Assembly (NCBI GenBank): GCA_000719695.1
Contig: JOHN01000045.1
Span: 1 to 64,000, forward strand
Length of the DNA stretch: 64,000 bases
Source: Streptomyces sp. NRRL F-6131
GTDB lineage: Bacteria > Actinomycetota > Actinomycetes > Streptomycetales > Streptomycetaceae
Direction of reading: 5' to 3'
A program made the translations under genes and the position numbers. Below the pieces are notes generated by a model that was not told the DNA's origin, ran no database searches, and saw only the letters and a list, made by a program, of their open reading frames with translations. Numbering within the stretch: the stretch's first letter is position 1; each line of letters opens with the position of its first letter. Positions 1 to 10,361 of this stretch are shown in pieces.

Positions 1-503
1 CTTCCACCCCCACCCCCACCCCCGCTTCCGCCGAACCCGACGCGCCCGTGCTGCACCGGATCGCTCACCGCTGGGTGGACACGGCCGACGAGGCGTCCAC
101 GGCCGCTGCCGTCGCGTGGTGGGAGGAACTGGTCGGCGCGGGCGGCGCGGGCCTGGTGGTCCGCCCGCCGGTCTCCCCGACCCGGACGGCTCCGGGGCCG
201 GGCCGGCCGGGCGGGCTGGTGCAGCCGGCGGTGAAGGTCCGCAGCCCCGATCACCTGCGGCTGGTCCACGGTCCGGACCACCCGCGACGGCCGGGCGGTT
301 CGTCCGGCGGTTCGTCCGGCGGTTCGTCCGGCGGTTCGTCCGGCGGGGCGCTCGGTCTGCGGCGCTCGCTGGCGCTGCGCGAGTACGCGCTCGGTCTGGA
401 GGCGCTGGACCGGCTGGCGGCGGGGGAGCCGCTGTGGCGGGTGCACCAGCCGGTGTTCGCCGTGCTCGCCCTGGCGTCGGAGCCGGTGGACCCGCGGCTG
501 TGA
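1..503 (+). CDS. C-terminal end of polynucleotide kinase-phosphatase (Pnkp), partial
   Basis: The reading frame is open from base 3 and ends in TGA at 501-503, so only the last ~166 residues are present. The segments WWEELVGAGGAGLVV, RRSLALREYALGLEALDR and the end VFAVLALASEPVDPRL match what I remember of the ligase-like C-terminal domain of bacterial Pnkp, the 5'-kinase/2',3'-phosphatase/adenylyltransferase that repairs cut RNA together with the methyltransferase Hen1. Where relatives have a charged loop before the RSLALRE helix, this protein carries a GGSS repeat encoded by a 12-bp tandem repeat. Hen1, if present, would lie upstream of the window. The family call rests on remembered sequence similarity. 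Confidence 0.75.
   Translation, partial: STPTPTPASAEPDAPVLHRIAHRWVDTADEASTAAAVAWWEELVGAGGAGLVVRPPVSPTRTAPGPGRPGGLVQPAVKVRSPDHLRLVHGPDHPRRPGGSSGGSSGGSSGGSSGGALGLRRSLALREYALGLEALDRLAAGEPLWRVHQPVFAVLALASEPVDPRL
294..346 (+). repeat. 12-bp tandem repeat inside the Pnkp gene
   Basis: Four exact copies of ggcggttcgtcc (294-305, 306-317, 318-329, 330-341) plus ggcgg. The unit is a multiple of three, so it adds Gly-Gly-Ser-Ser per copy without breaking the frame. Confidence 0.9.
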
Positions 504-533
504 ACGGGCGGGCGCTCCCGCACCCCCGCCGTC

Positions 534-566
534 CTGCATAGAAATTCTGAGCATCGTATAGACTTG
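534..566 (+). promoter_or_regulatory. Candidate ArgR operator (tandem ARG boxes) before argF
   Basis: An AT-rich island in GC-rich surroundings reads ctgcatagaaattctga, followed by gcatcgtatagacttg. The first half resembles the ARG-box pattern (TGMATAWWWATTC-like) and the second is a weaker copy one to two helical turns on. It sits 50-80 nt upstream of the argF start, where an arginine repressor would act. Assignment is by pattern and context only. Confidence 0.5.
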
Positions 567-614
567 CTGACTTCCGTCCGCCCGTCACCGTCCCCGTCAC
601 CCCAGGAGCCCGGC

Positions 615-1616
615 ATGGCGTACAACCTCCGGAACAGGCACTTCCTCAAGGAGCTCGACTTCACGCCCCAGGAGTTCCGCTTCCTGGTGGACCTCGCCGC
701 CTCGCTCAAGGCGGCGAAGTACGCGGGCACCGAGCAGCCCCGGCTGCGCGGCAAGAACATCGCGCTGATCTTCGAGAAGACCTCCACCCGGACCCGCTGC
801 GCCTTCGAGGTGGCCGCCCACGACCAGGGCGCCACCACCACCTACCTGGACCCGGCCGGCTCGCAGATCGGCCACAAGGAGTCGATCAAGGACACCGCCC
901 GGGTGCTCGGCCGGATGTTCGACGGCATCGAGTACCGCGGGCACGGTCAGGCGGTGGTCGAGGAGCTGGCGGCGTACGCCGGGGTGCCGGTCTGGAACGG
1001 CCTCACCGACGAGTGGCACCCCACCCAGATGCTCGCCGACGTGCTCACCGTCACCGAGCACACCGCCAAGCCGCTCACCGAGGTGGCGCTCGCCTACCTC
1101 GGGGACGCCCGCTCCAACATGGGCAACTCGCTGCTGGTGACCGGCGCGCTGCTCGGCATGGACATCCGGATCGTCGCGCCGCGCGCGCTCTGGCCGGACG
1201 AGGAGGTCCGCAAGGCCGCGCAGGCGCTCGCTGAGACCAGTGGCGCCCGGATCACCCTCACCGAGGACGTCGCCGAGGGCGTGGCCGGCGCCGACTTCCT
1301 CTACACCGACGTCTGGGTCTCGATGGGCGAGCCCAAGGAGGTGTGGGCCGAGCGGATCGCGCTGCTCAAGCCGTACCAGGTGTCGATGGAGACGGTGCGG
1401 GCGACCGGCAATCCGCAGGTCAAGTTCCTGCACTGCCTGCCGGCCTTCCACGACCTCGGCACGGTGCTCGGCCGGCAGCTCTTCGAGGAGACCGGCATGG
1501 CCGAGCTGGAGTGCACCGACGAGCTGTTCGAGTCGGCGCACTCCGTCGTCTTCGACCAGGCCGAGAACCGCCTGCACACCATCAAGGCCGTCCTCGTCGC
1601 GACCCTGGGCAGTTGA
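615..1616 (+). CDS. argF: Ornithine carbamoyltransferase
   Basis: Cytoplasmic enzyme joining carbamoyl phosphate and ornithine to give citrulline in arginine synthesis. The 333-residue length is typical. The carbamoyl-phosphate motif STRTR is at residues 57-61 and the ornithine/catalytic motif HCLPAFHD at about 272-279. ATG 615 is chosen because AGGAG lies at 604-608; the frame is open further upstream but has no better ribosome site. It stands alone, behind a candidate ArgR box, with no other arg genes next to it. The catabolic form (arcB) is possible in principle, but no arc genes are nearby and the operator favours the anabolic role. Confidence 0.93.
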   Translation: MAYNLRNRHFLKELDFTPQEFRFLVDLAASLKAAKYAGTEQPRLRGKNIALIFEKTSTRTRCAFEVAAHDQGATTTYLDPAGSQIGHKESIKDTARVLGRMFDGIEYRGHGQAVVEELAAYAGVPVWNGLTDEWHPTQMLADVLTVTEHTAKPLTEVALAYLGDARSNMGNSLLVTGALLGMDIRIVAPRALWPDEEVRKAAQALAETSGARITLTEDVAEGVAGADFLYTDVWVSMGEPKEVWAERIALLKPYQVSMETVRATGNPQVKFLHCLPAFHDLGTVLGRQLFEETGMAELECTDELFESAHSVVFDQAENRLHTIKAVLVATLGS

Positions 1617-1667
1617 CGCCCTCACCTCCCATCGCGCCGGACCGGCTACCGCGCGCCGTCCGCCAGG

Positions 1668-1768
1668 CCGTCCGAGCCGCCGGAGCCGTCCGAACCGCCG
1701 GAGCCGTCCGAACCGCCGGAGCCGTCCGAACCGCCGGAGCCGTCCGAACCGCCGGAGCCGTCCGAACC
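1668..1768. repeat. 18-bp tandem repeat, 5.6 copies
   Basis: Unit ccgtccgaaccgccggag, with copies at 1668, 1686, 1704, 1722 and 1740 and a partial one at 1758; only the first differs (gagc for gaac). It starts about 50 bp after the argF stop and occupies the expected 3' part of the minus-strand gene at 2210. Confidence 0.92.
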
Positions 1769-2210
1769 CCGGCCTGGGCCGCCAGGCCACCGAGGTGGCG
1801 GCGGTGCCGTCGCCCCGGCCGTCGGTGTGCAGGGCGAGCCGCAGCTCGTTGCGGTCGTTGGCGTACGCGGGGTCGGTGGACGGGCTGACCGGGTCCACCA
1901 CGTCCTGGTAGTGCGGGCCGGACGCGGCCGGGTCGGCCCCGCACGGGCCGGTGTGCAGATGCACCGGGAAGTCGTGGTCGGCGGCGACCCCGGCCACGCT
2001 CATGGTGAGGACGGTCCGGCCGGGCACCGAGCGGTCGACGATCACCCGCACGTGCGAGCCGAACGGCACCAGGTCCGGCGCGTGGCTGATCGCGGTCGGC
2101 GGGACGAAGGCGGTGGCCGGGTCGAAGTCGGCCTCGGTGACCGAGACCGGGGCGGCGGCGGGCGCCAGCAGGGCGAGCGGGAGCAGGGCGGCGGCGAACG
2201 GAGCGGGCAT
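1668..2210 (-). pseudogene. Secreted superoxide-dismutase-like protein, 3' end lost in repeats
   Basis: From ATG 2210 the minus strand encodes a signal peptide (PAPFAAALLPLALLAPAAA) and then a Cu/Zn-SOD-like domain with HLHTGPCG, GPHYQDV and STDPAYANDRNE, as in the small Streptomyces 'superoxide dismutase family' proteins. After SVAWRPRPG, where I would expect an ARSVVIH-type strand and a terminal Cys-containing segment, the frame enters the 18-bp repeat and becomes RLRRFG hexapeptides. It then has no stop until it has crossed all of argF in antisense. The other frame stops at 1582 but encodes no recognisable domain. I read this as a gene with its 3' end destroyed; a C-terminal frameshift product cannot be excluded. 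Confidence 0.65.
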
Positions 2211-2338
2211 TGGCGGACCTCTTCGGGTGGGGGCGCACCCCGGCCGGGGGTGCGGCAGGCCGGACAGCCCGTTCAACGCCCCGCGGTACCCACCGGACAC
2301 GCCCCCGGCCCGCCGGCGAGGACCAGCCCCGGCCCGCC

Positions 2339-2746
2339 CTACCCGGCGGACCGCCCGATGCCCCGGATCTCGCACCGCGGCCCGCTGGCCCGCATCAGTC
2401 GCAGGTCGGCCGTGATCAGCGGCGCCCCGACCTGCTCCGCCACCGCCACGTACGCGGCGTCGTCCGGGGTGAGGTTGTCCTTGAGCTCCCAGATCCGGCC
2501 GAGCAGCGGCTCGACCGCGATCTTGCGGATCGCCAGCCCGGGAAGTCCGGCGACGAGTTCGGCGACCCGTCCGGCGGTGAGTTCGCGCGCCAGGTAGAGG
2601 CCGCGCAGCGACTGCATCACCTCGACGACGACGTGCTCCGGTGCCACCCACTCGCCGTCGGCGGCGAGTTCGGCGCGCGCGGCTTCTCCGCGCTCGCCCT
2701 CGTCGGCCAGCGCCAGTACCAGCGCGGACGCGTCCACCACGATCAT
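2339..2746 (-). CDS. PIN-domain protein, VapC-type toxin
   Basis: 135 residues, the usual VapC size. It opens with MIVVDASALVLAL (first PIN aspartate at 5), has LTPDDAAYVAVAE near residue 97 and LITADLRLMR near the end, giving the acidic set that binds Mg2+ in PIN ribonucleases. Family members cut tRNA or rRNA and are normally held by a VapB antitoxin encoded just upstream, usually overlapping. I see no VapB-like frame between this gene and acnA, so the toxin looks orphaned or its antitoxin is unrelated. Three 12-bp direct repeats lie just upstream. Confidence 0.85.
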   Translation of the reverse strand: MIVVDASALVLALADEGERGEAARAELAADGEWVAPEHVVVEVMQSLRGLYLARELTAGRVAELVAGLPGLAIRKIAVEPLLGRIWELKDNLTPDDAAYVAVAEQVGAPLITADLRLMRASGPRCEIRGIGRSAG

Positions 2747-2778
2747 CGGTCGGCCCCCGGTCCGTTCGTCGTCCCACT

Positions 2779-2825
2779 GCGCGTGACACTGCGCATGACA
2801 CTGCCGTGTCGCCGCGCGTGACACT
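2779..2825. repeat. Three 12-bp direct repeats upstream of the VapC-like gene
   Basis: gcgcgtgacact at 2779-2790, gcgcatgacact at 2791-2802 and gcgcgtgacact at 2814-2825. They lie 33-79 bp upstream of the minus-strand start. Iterated sites in this position often bind an antitoxin or repressor; no binding protein can be named. Confidence 0.7.
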
Positions 2826-3001
2826 CCGCGGTCACCGTACCGGGACGGCCGGGGGCCGGGGGTCGTGCGGGGGAGCGGATCGTGTGAGGGTGGGTACACA
2901 GCGGTCGGGCCGCGTCGCGCCCGGTCGCGCCGGGCCAGAGGCCGTGCGCGCGCGTGCGGACGTGGTGCCGACGTGGCGGACGCGGCGCCATGCACTATGG
3001 T

Positions 3002-3054
3002 TTATCTCGACATCGAGATAACTCCGCCTTACGATATATCTCGACATCAAGATA
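3002..3054. promoter_or_regulatory. Pair of TATCTCGA palindromes, candidate operator of acnA
   Basis: Site 1 is a perfect 9-2-9 palindrome, TTATCTCGA-CA-TCGAGATAA (3002-3021). Site 2, TATCTCGA-CA-TCAAGATA (3037-3054), has one mismatch. The centres are 34 bp apart, close to three helical turns, so two dimers could bind the same face. The regulator is not identifiable from sequence; MarR- and TetR-type proteins use sites of this size. Confidence 0.75.
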
Positions 3055-3086
3055 CTTGCCGAGAGGCGCTCACCGGCGGTGCGGGC

Positions 3087-3114
3087 AAGGTCAGCCTAAG
3101 TAAGGCTGACCTTA
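3087..3114. promoter_or_regulatory. Candidate DmdR1/IdeR iron box before acnA
   Basis: AAGGTCAGCC and GGCTGACCTT (3087-3096, 3104-3113) are perfect inverted repeats around TAAGTAA. Within them, CTAAGTAAGGCTGACCTTA (3096-3114) matches 14 of 19 positions of the actinobacterial iron box TTAGGTTAGGCTCACCTAA. Iron control of an Fe-S aconitase is plausible. A hairpin in the leader is the alternative reading. Confidence 0.55.
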
Positions 3115-3162
3115 CCACCGTGGCGGCCGGATACCGCACGAAGCACCTAGAAGGAGTCAGTC

Positions 3163-5826
<2,664 letters not shown>

Positions 5827-5842
5827 GCATCCCGCTGACGCC

Positions 5843-5878
5843 GAGGAGGCCGGACCGCACCCGCGGTCCGGCCTCCTC
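5843..5878 (+). terminator. acnA terminator
   Basis: Perfect 16-bp stem gaggaggccggaccgc / gcggtccggcctcctc around the loop accc, 16 bases after the stop codon. Confidence 0.9.
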
Positions 5879-6013
5879 CGTCTTTCCCTCCCGGCCCGCC
5901 CCCTCCCGGCCGCCTCCGCCCCCGCGCGCGGGCCGCGCCGGCGTTTTGCACCGTGCACCGAACGGTGCGGCCCCCTTGTGCCGGTGCGGCGGCATGGACT
6001 AAACCTCTGTCCC

Positions 6014-6031
6014 AGCTGGTCCAGACCAATT
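6014..6031 (+). promoter_or_regulatory. DasR-responsive element (dre) of the chitinase gene
   Basis: agctggtccagaccaatt matches the dre consensus ACTGGTCTAGACCACT in its core and the TGGTCCAGACC repeat known from Streptomyces chitinase promoters. It lies 28-45 nt before the start, in the promoter or early transcript. DasR, a GntR repressor, releases such sites when N-acetylglucosamine is available. Confidence 0.8.
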
Positions 6032-6058
6032 GACGCTGCTTCAGAGAATGGGTCCGGT

Positions 6059-7468
6059 ATGCCCGTGCGCCGCTCCGCCCTGCTCGCCGCCGCCACCGTC
6101 GCCGCGCTGCTCGCCTCCACCGCCGCCACCGCCACGGCCCACGCCGCCGACGGCGCCAAGGGCCCGAAGCTCAAGGGCCAGCGGGTCGGCTACTTCACCC
6201 AGTGGGGTGCCGAGAGCTCCGCCCGGCGGGTCCAGGAGTCCGGCCAGGCCGGCCGGCTCACCGTGATCAACTACGCCTTCGGCAACGTCTCCGCCGGGGG
6301 CACCTGCTTCGAGACCGACGAGCCCGGCCAGGGCGACGCGTACAACGACTACCAACGCGCCTTCTCCGCCGCCGAGTCGGTGGACGGCGTGGCCGACGCC
6401 CCGGGGCAGGCGCTCAAGGGCCACTTCAACCAGCTGCGCAAGCTGAAGGCGAAGAACCCGCAGCTCAAGGTCGTGATCTCGCTCGGCGGCTGGAGCTGGT
6501 CCAAGTACTTCTCGGACGCCGCCGCCACCGACGAGTCCCGCCGGGCGTTCGTCTCCTCCTGCGTCGACCTCTACCTGAAGGGCGACGTGCCGAGGCTCGC
6601 CGGGTCCCCGGAGGGCGGCCCGGGCGCGGCGGCGGGCGTCTTCGACGGCATCGACGTCGACTGGGAGTACCCGGGCGGCGGCGGGGACGCGGGCAACGTG
6701 GTCCGCCCCGAGGACGGCCGCAACTTCACCCTGCTGATGGCCGAGTTCCGCAGGCAGCTGGACGCGCTGGCCGCCGAACGCGCCGACGCCCCGGGCCACG
6801 GCAACGGCCACGGCAACGGCAACGACCGGAGCAACGGCAACGACCGGAGCAGCGGCAACGGCGAGGGCGGGAAGCCCGACCACTACCTGCTGACCGCCGC
6901 CGTCGCCGCCAACGAGACCGTCGCCGACCGGCTGGAGCTGCCCGAGCTCGCCCGCTCGGTGGACTGGCTCAACCTCATGACCTACGACCTGCACGGTCCG
7001 TGGGAGGGCAAGGGCCCGGCCAACCACCAGGCCAACCTCTACGCCGACCCGACCGACCCCGACGCGCGGCAGCGCAGCGCCGACAAGGCCGTCGACCACT
7101 ACGCCCGGCGCGGCCTGCCCTCGCAGCAGACCGTCCTCGGCGCGCCGTTCTACGGCCACGGCTGGACCGGCGTGCCGGCCGGATCCCGCAACGGCCTGTA
7201 CCAGAAGGCCACCGGCACCGCGCCGGACCTCTCCTACCGGGAGATCAACGCGCTGCCCGGCACCACCTCCGTGGACCGCGACCACGGCGCGTCCTGGAAG
7301 TACGACGGCAGCACCTTCTACAGCTTCGACTCGGCCGAGGTGCTCACCGAGAAGGCCCGCTACGCCCGTTGGAACGACCTGGCCGGGGTGATGGTCTGGT
7401 CGCTGGACGGCGACGACGTGCGGGGCAGTGGGATCGCCGCCATCGACCGGGGCCTGCGCGGCAAGTGA
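6059..7468 (+). CDS. Secreted family 18 chitinase
   Basis: 469 residues. The N-terminus is a classical signal peptide (MPVRRSALLAAATVAALL, cleavage near AHA-AD). The rest is one GH18 TIM barrel: SLGGWSWS on strand 3, the catalytic DxxDxDxE as FDGIDVDWEYPG near residues 195-205, and WSLDGDD near the end. GH18 enzymes hydrolyse chitin by a substrate-assisted mechanism with that last Glu as acid. A Gly/Asn/His low-complexity stretch near residues 244-275 interrupts the barrel, probably as a surface loop. There is no separate chitin-binding module. The start ATG 6059 has only a weak ribosome site, but the signal peptide fixes it. A dre sits directly upstream, implying control by GlcNAc. Confidence 0.9.
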   Translation: MPVRRSALLAAATVAALLASTAATATAHAADGAKGPKLKGQRVGYFTQWGAESSARRVQESGQAGRLTVINYAFGNVSAGGTCFETDEPGQGDAYNDYQRAFSAAESVDGVADAPGQALKGHFNQLRKLKAKNPQLKVVISLGGWSWSKYFSDAAATDESRRAFVSSCVDLYLKGDVPRLAGSPEGGPGAAAGVFDGIDVDWEYPGGGGDAGNVVRPEDGRNFTLLMAEFRRQLDALAAERADAPGHGNGHGNGNDRSNGNDRSSGNGEGGKPDHYLLTAAVAANETVADRLELPELARSVDWLNLMTYDLHGPWEGKGPANHQANLYADPTDPDARQRSADKAVDHYARRGLPSQQTVLGAPFYGHGWTGVPAGSRNGLYQKATGTAPDLSYREINALPGTTSVDRDHGASWKYDGSTFYSFDSAEVLTEKARYARWNDLAGVMVWSLDGDDVRGSGIAAIDRGLRGK

Positions 7469-7471
7469 CCC

Positions 7472-7522
7472 CGAACGGCCCGGGCCCGCCGCGACGCGTG
7501 TCGCGGCGGGCCCGGCCGTTCG
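7472..7522. terminator. Bidirectional terminator between chitinase and pepN
   Basis: Arms 7472-7495 and 7500-7522 pair almost completely (one bulged C) around gcgt. It lies between two convergent stop codons. Confidence 0.88.
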
Positions 7523-7552
7523 GTGGGCGGATCAGCCCGGACCGGTTCCGGA

Positions 7553-10117
7553 TCAGCCCCGGTCGCAGGCCTGCGCCCGCAGCGCGCGGGCCAGGTCGTC
7601 CCGGCGCTCCAGCACCAGCCGGCGCAGCGCGGGCGCCGCGTCCGGGTGGCCGGACAGCCAGGTGTCGGCCTCGGCCAGCGTGGCCTCGTCGACCTGCGCC
7701 TGCGGGAAGAAGCCGCCGACGATCCGCATCGCGATCTCGATGGTGCGCTCGGCCCAGACCCGCTCCAGCAGCTTGAAGTAGGGCGCCGCGTAGAGGGCGG
7801 TCAGGTCGCGGTGCGCGGGCACCCCGAAGCCGGCGATGTTGGCCTCGACCAGCGCGTTGGGCAGCTCGTCGGAGTCGATCACGGCGGACCAGGCGGCGGC
7901 CTTGGCCTCCGGGGTCGGCCGGGCGGCCAGGCACTGGGTGTGCTGGCGGCGGCCGCTCGCGGTGTTGTCGGCGGCGAACTCCCCGGCCAGCTCCTCCTCG
8001 CCGGCCTGGCCGGCCGCGGCCAGGGTCAGCCAGAGCGACCAGCGCAGCTCCTGGTCGACCTCCAGGCCGTCGATCCGGGCGGTGCCGGCCAGCAGGCCGC
8101 GGACCAGGCCGAGGTGCTCGGAGCCGTTGGCGGTCTGTGCCAGGAAGCGCGCCCAGGCCAGCTGGTGGTCGCTGCCGGGCACGGCGGAGCGCAGTTCGCG
8201 CAGCGCGCTGTCGGCGAGCAGCCGGCCGCCCTCGCCGCGCCAGGCCGGGTCGGCGTAGAGGTCGACGGCGCCCTTGGCCTGGGCGTGCAGCGACTGCAGG
8301 ACGCCGATGTTGGCCTCCTGCCCGGCGAACCGCAGGACCAGCGCGACGTAGTCGCGGGCCGGCATGAGGGCGTCCCGGGTGAGGTTCCAGACGGCGGACC
8401 AGGCGAGGGCGCGGGCCAGGTCGTCCTTGATGGCGCCGAGGCCGGTGCGCAGGGTCTCCAGCGACTCCTCGTCGAAGCGGATCTTGCAGTAGGTCAGGTC
8501 GTCGTCGTTGAGCAGGACGAGCGCGGGCCGGGTGCGGCCGGCGGCCCCGGTGACGACGGTGCGGGCCCCGGTGACGTCCAGCTCGAAGCGCTCGGTGCGC
8601 ACCAGGGCGCCGTCGGCGTCCCGGTCGTAGAGGCCGACCGCGATCCGGTGCGGGCGCTGCACGTCGCCGTCCTGGAGGACGGCGAGTTCGGTGATCCGGC
8701 CCTCGGCGTCGACGGTGAGCTGCGGGGTGAGGGTGTTGACGCCGGCGGTCTGCAGCCAGGCGGCGGCCCAGGACTTGAGGTCGCGGCCGCTGGTGTCCTC
8801 CAGGATGTCCAGCAGGTCGGCGAGTTCGGTGTTGCCGAAGGCGTGCCGCCGGAAGTAGCGGCGGGCGCCCTCGAAGAAGGCGTCGGCGCCGGCGTACGCC
8901 ACGAGCTGCTTGAGCACCGAGGCGCCCTTGGCGTAGGTGATGCCGTCGAAGTTGAGCTTGGCGTCCTCGAGGTCCCGGATGTCCGCGGTGATCGGGTGGG
9001 TGGTCGGGAACTGGTCCTGCCGGTAGGCCCAGGCCTTGCGCTGGTTGGCGAAGGTGACCCAGGCCGCCTGGTAGCGGGTGCCGGCGCCGACCAGGCCGTA
9101 GGAGCCCATGAAGTCGGCGAAGGACTCCTTCAGCCACAGGTCGTCCCACCAGCGCATGGTGACCAGGTCGCCGAACCACATGTGCGCCATCTCGTGCAGG
9201 ACGACGTTGGCGCGGGCCTCGTAGGCGGCGTCGGTGACCTTCGAGCGGAAGACGAACTCCTCGCGGAAGGTGACGCAGCCGGGGTTCTCCATGGCGCCGA
9301 TGTTGTACTCGGGGACGAAGACCTGGTCGTACTTGCCGAAGGGGTACGGGTAGTCGAACTTCTCGTGGAAGAAGTCGAGTCCGAGCTTGGTGACGCCGAG
9401 GATCTCGTCCGCGTCGAAGTACGGGGCGAGCGAGCGGCGGCAGAGCGCGGCGAGCGGGATGTCCAGCACGGTGCCGTCGGCGAGGGTGCGGCTGTAGTGG
9501 TCGCGGACGGCGTGGTACGGGCCGGCGACGACGGCGGTGAGGTAGGTGGAGATCGGCCTGGTCGGCTCGAACTCCCAGGTGCGGGCGGCGCCGTCCTCGG
9601 TGACCGTCCGGTGCGGGGCGTTGGAGCGGACGTCCCAGGCGGCCGGGGCGGTCACGGTGAAGTCGAACGGGGCCTTCAGGTCGGGCTGTTCGAAGGTGGC
9701 GAAGACCCGGCGGGCGTCGGCCGGCTCGTAGTGGGTGTAGAGGTAGGTCTCGCCGTCGGCCGGGTCGGTGAAGCGGTGCAGGCCCTCGCCGGTGCGGCTG
9801 TAGGCGCAGTCGGCCTCGACGGTGAGCACGTTCTCGGCGGCGAGGCCGTCGACGTGCACCCGGGCGCCGTCGTAGGCGGTGGCCGGGTCGAGGGCGCGGC
9901 CGTTGAGGGTGACGGCGCGGACGGCCGGGGCGAGCAGGTCGACGAAGGTCGCCGCGCCCGGTTCGGTGCAGCGGAAGGCGACGGTGGTGGTGGACCGGAA
10001 GGTGGCGGCCGCCGGGTCGGGGGCCGAGGTCACGTCCAGCCGGACCCGGTAGCTGTCCACGGTGAGGATGCTGGCCCGCTGCTGGGCTTCGTCGCGGCTC
10101 AGGTTCTTGCCCGGCAC
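7553..10117 (-). CDS. pepN: Aminopeptidase N (M1 family)
   Basis: 854-residue zinc aminopeptidase removing N-terminal residues from peptides in the cytoplasm. The exopeptidase motif GAMEN is near residue 275. The zinc site HEMAHMWFGD is near 310, with the downstream Glu in LKESFADFMG. The C-terminal ERAP1-like helical domain follows. The start is GTG 10117 (PGKNLSRDEAQQR), with AAGGAG 7 nt upstream on the minus strand; the frame is open upstream but lacks a better site. It is divergent from the oxidoreductase at 10362 and convergent with the chitinase. Confidence 0.95.
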   Translation of the reverse strand: MPGKNLSRDEAQQRASILTVDSYRVRLDVTSAPDPAAATFRSTTTVAFRCTEPGAATFVDLLAPAVRAVTLNGRALDPATAYDGARVHVDGLAAENVLTVEADCAYSRTGEGLHRFTDPADGETYLYTHYEPADARRVFATFEQPDLKAPFDFTVTAPAAWDVRSNAPHRTVTEDGAARTWEFEPTRPISTYLTAVVAGPYHAVRDHYSRTLADGTVLDIPLAALCRRSLAPYFDADEILGVTKLGLDFFHEKFDYPYPFGKYDQVFVPEYNIGAMENPGCVTFREEFVFRSKVTDAAYEARANVVLHEMAHMWFGDLVTMRWWDDLWLKESFADFMGSYGLVGAGTRYQAAWVTFANQRKAWAYRQDQFPTTHPITADIRDLEDAKLNFDGITYAKGASVLKQLVAYAGADAFFEGARRYFRRHAFGNTELADLLDILEDTSGRDLKSWAAAWLQTAGVNTLTPQLTVDAEGRITELAVLQDGDVQRPHRIAVGLYDRDADGALVRTERFELDVTGARTVVTGAAGRTRPALVLLNDDDLTYCKIRFDEESLETLRTGLGAIKDDLARALAWSAVWNLTRDALMPARDYVALVLRFAGQEANIGVLQSLHAQAKGAVDLYADPAWRGEGGRLLADSALRELRSAVPGSDHQLAWARFLAQTANGSEHLGLVRGLLAGTARIDGLEVDQELRWSLWLTLAAAGQAGEEELAGEFAADNTASGRRQHTQCLAARPTPEAKAAAWSAVIDSDELPNALVEANIAGFGVPAHRDLTALYAAPYFKLLERVWAERTIEIAMRIVGGFFPQAQVDEATLAEADTWLSGHPDAAPALRRLVLERRDDLARALRAQACDRG

Positions 10118-10361
10118 GGCGGTACTCCTTTGTCCGGCTCGCACGGTGGTGCGGTCTTCGCTGGTGCGCTGGTGCGGTGCGCATGGGTGTCGCGGGGGCA
10201 TCCTTTCACGCCCCCTCCGCCGGTACCATTGCACAACTCGGCCGGGTGGGCCGGAATCAGCGGCGCGGTCCGGGCGTTGGCGCTCACGGGGATGGCCGCG
10301 CGGGTCCGTGCGGCCCGCGACCACCGCACCTCTTCCGGACGATTCGCGAAGGACGACAGCC

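Larger units (their letters stand above)
2826..3162. other. acnA upstream region without a gene
   Basis: This stretch separates the VapC-like gene from acnA. The first part is ordinary GC-rich DNA with no supportable frame. From 2995 it becomes AT-richer and carries the two palindromes and the iron-box-like repeat listed separately, then the ribosome site aaggag at 3151-3156. Confidence 0.7.

Noticed and set aside
1668-1768. CRISPR array
   Set aside because: Units are contiguous 18-bp tandem repeats with no spacers and no cas genes.
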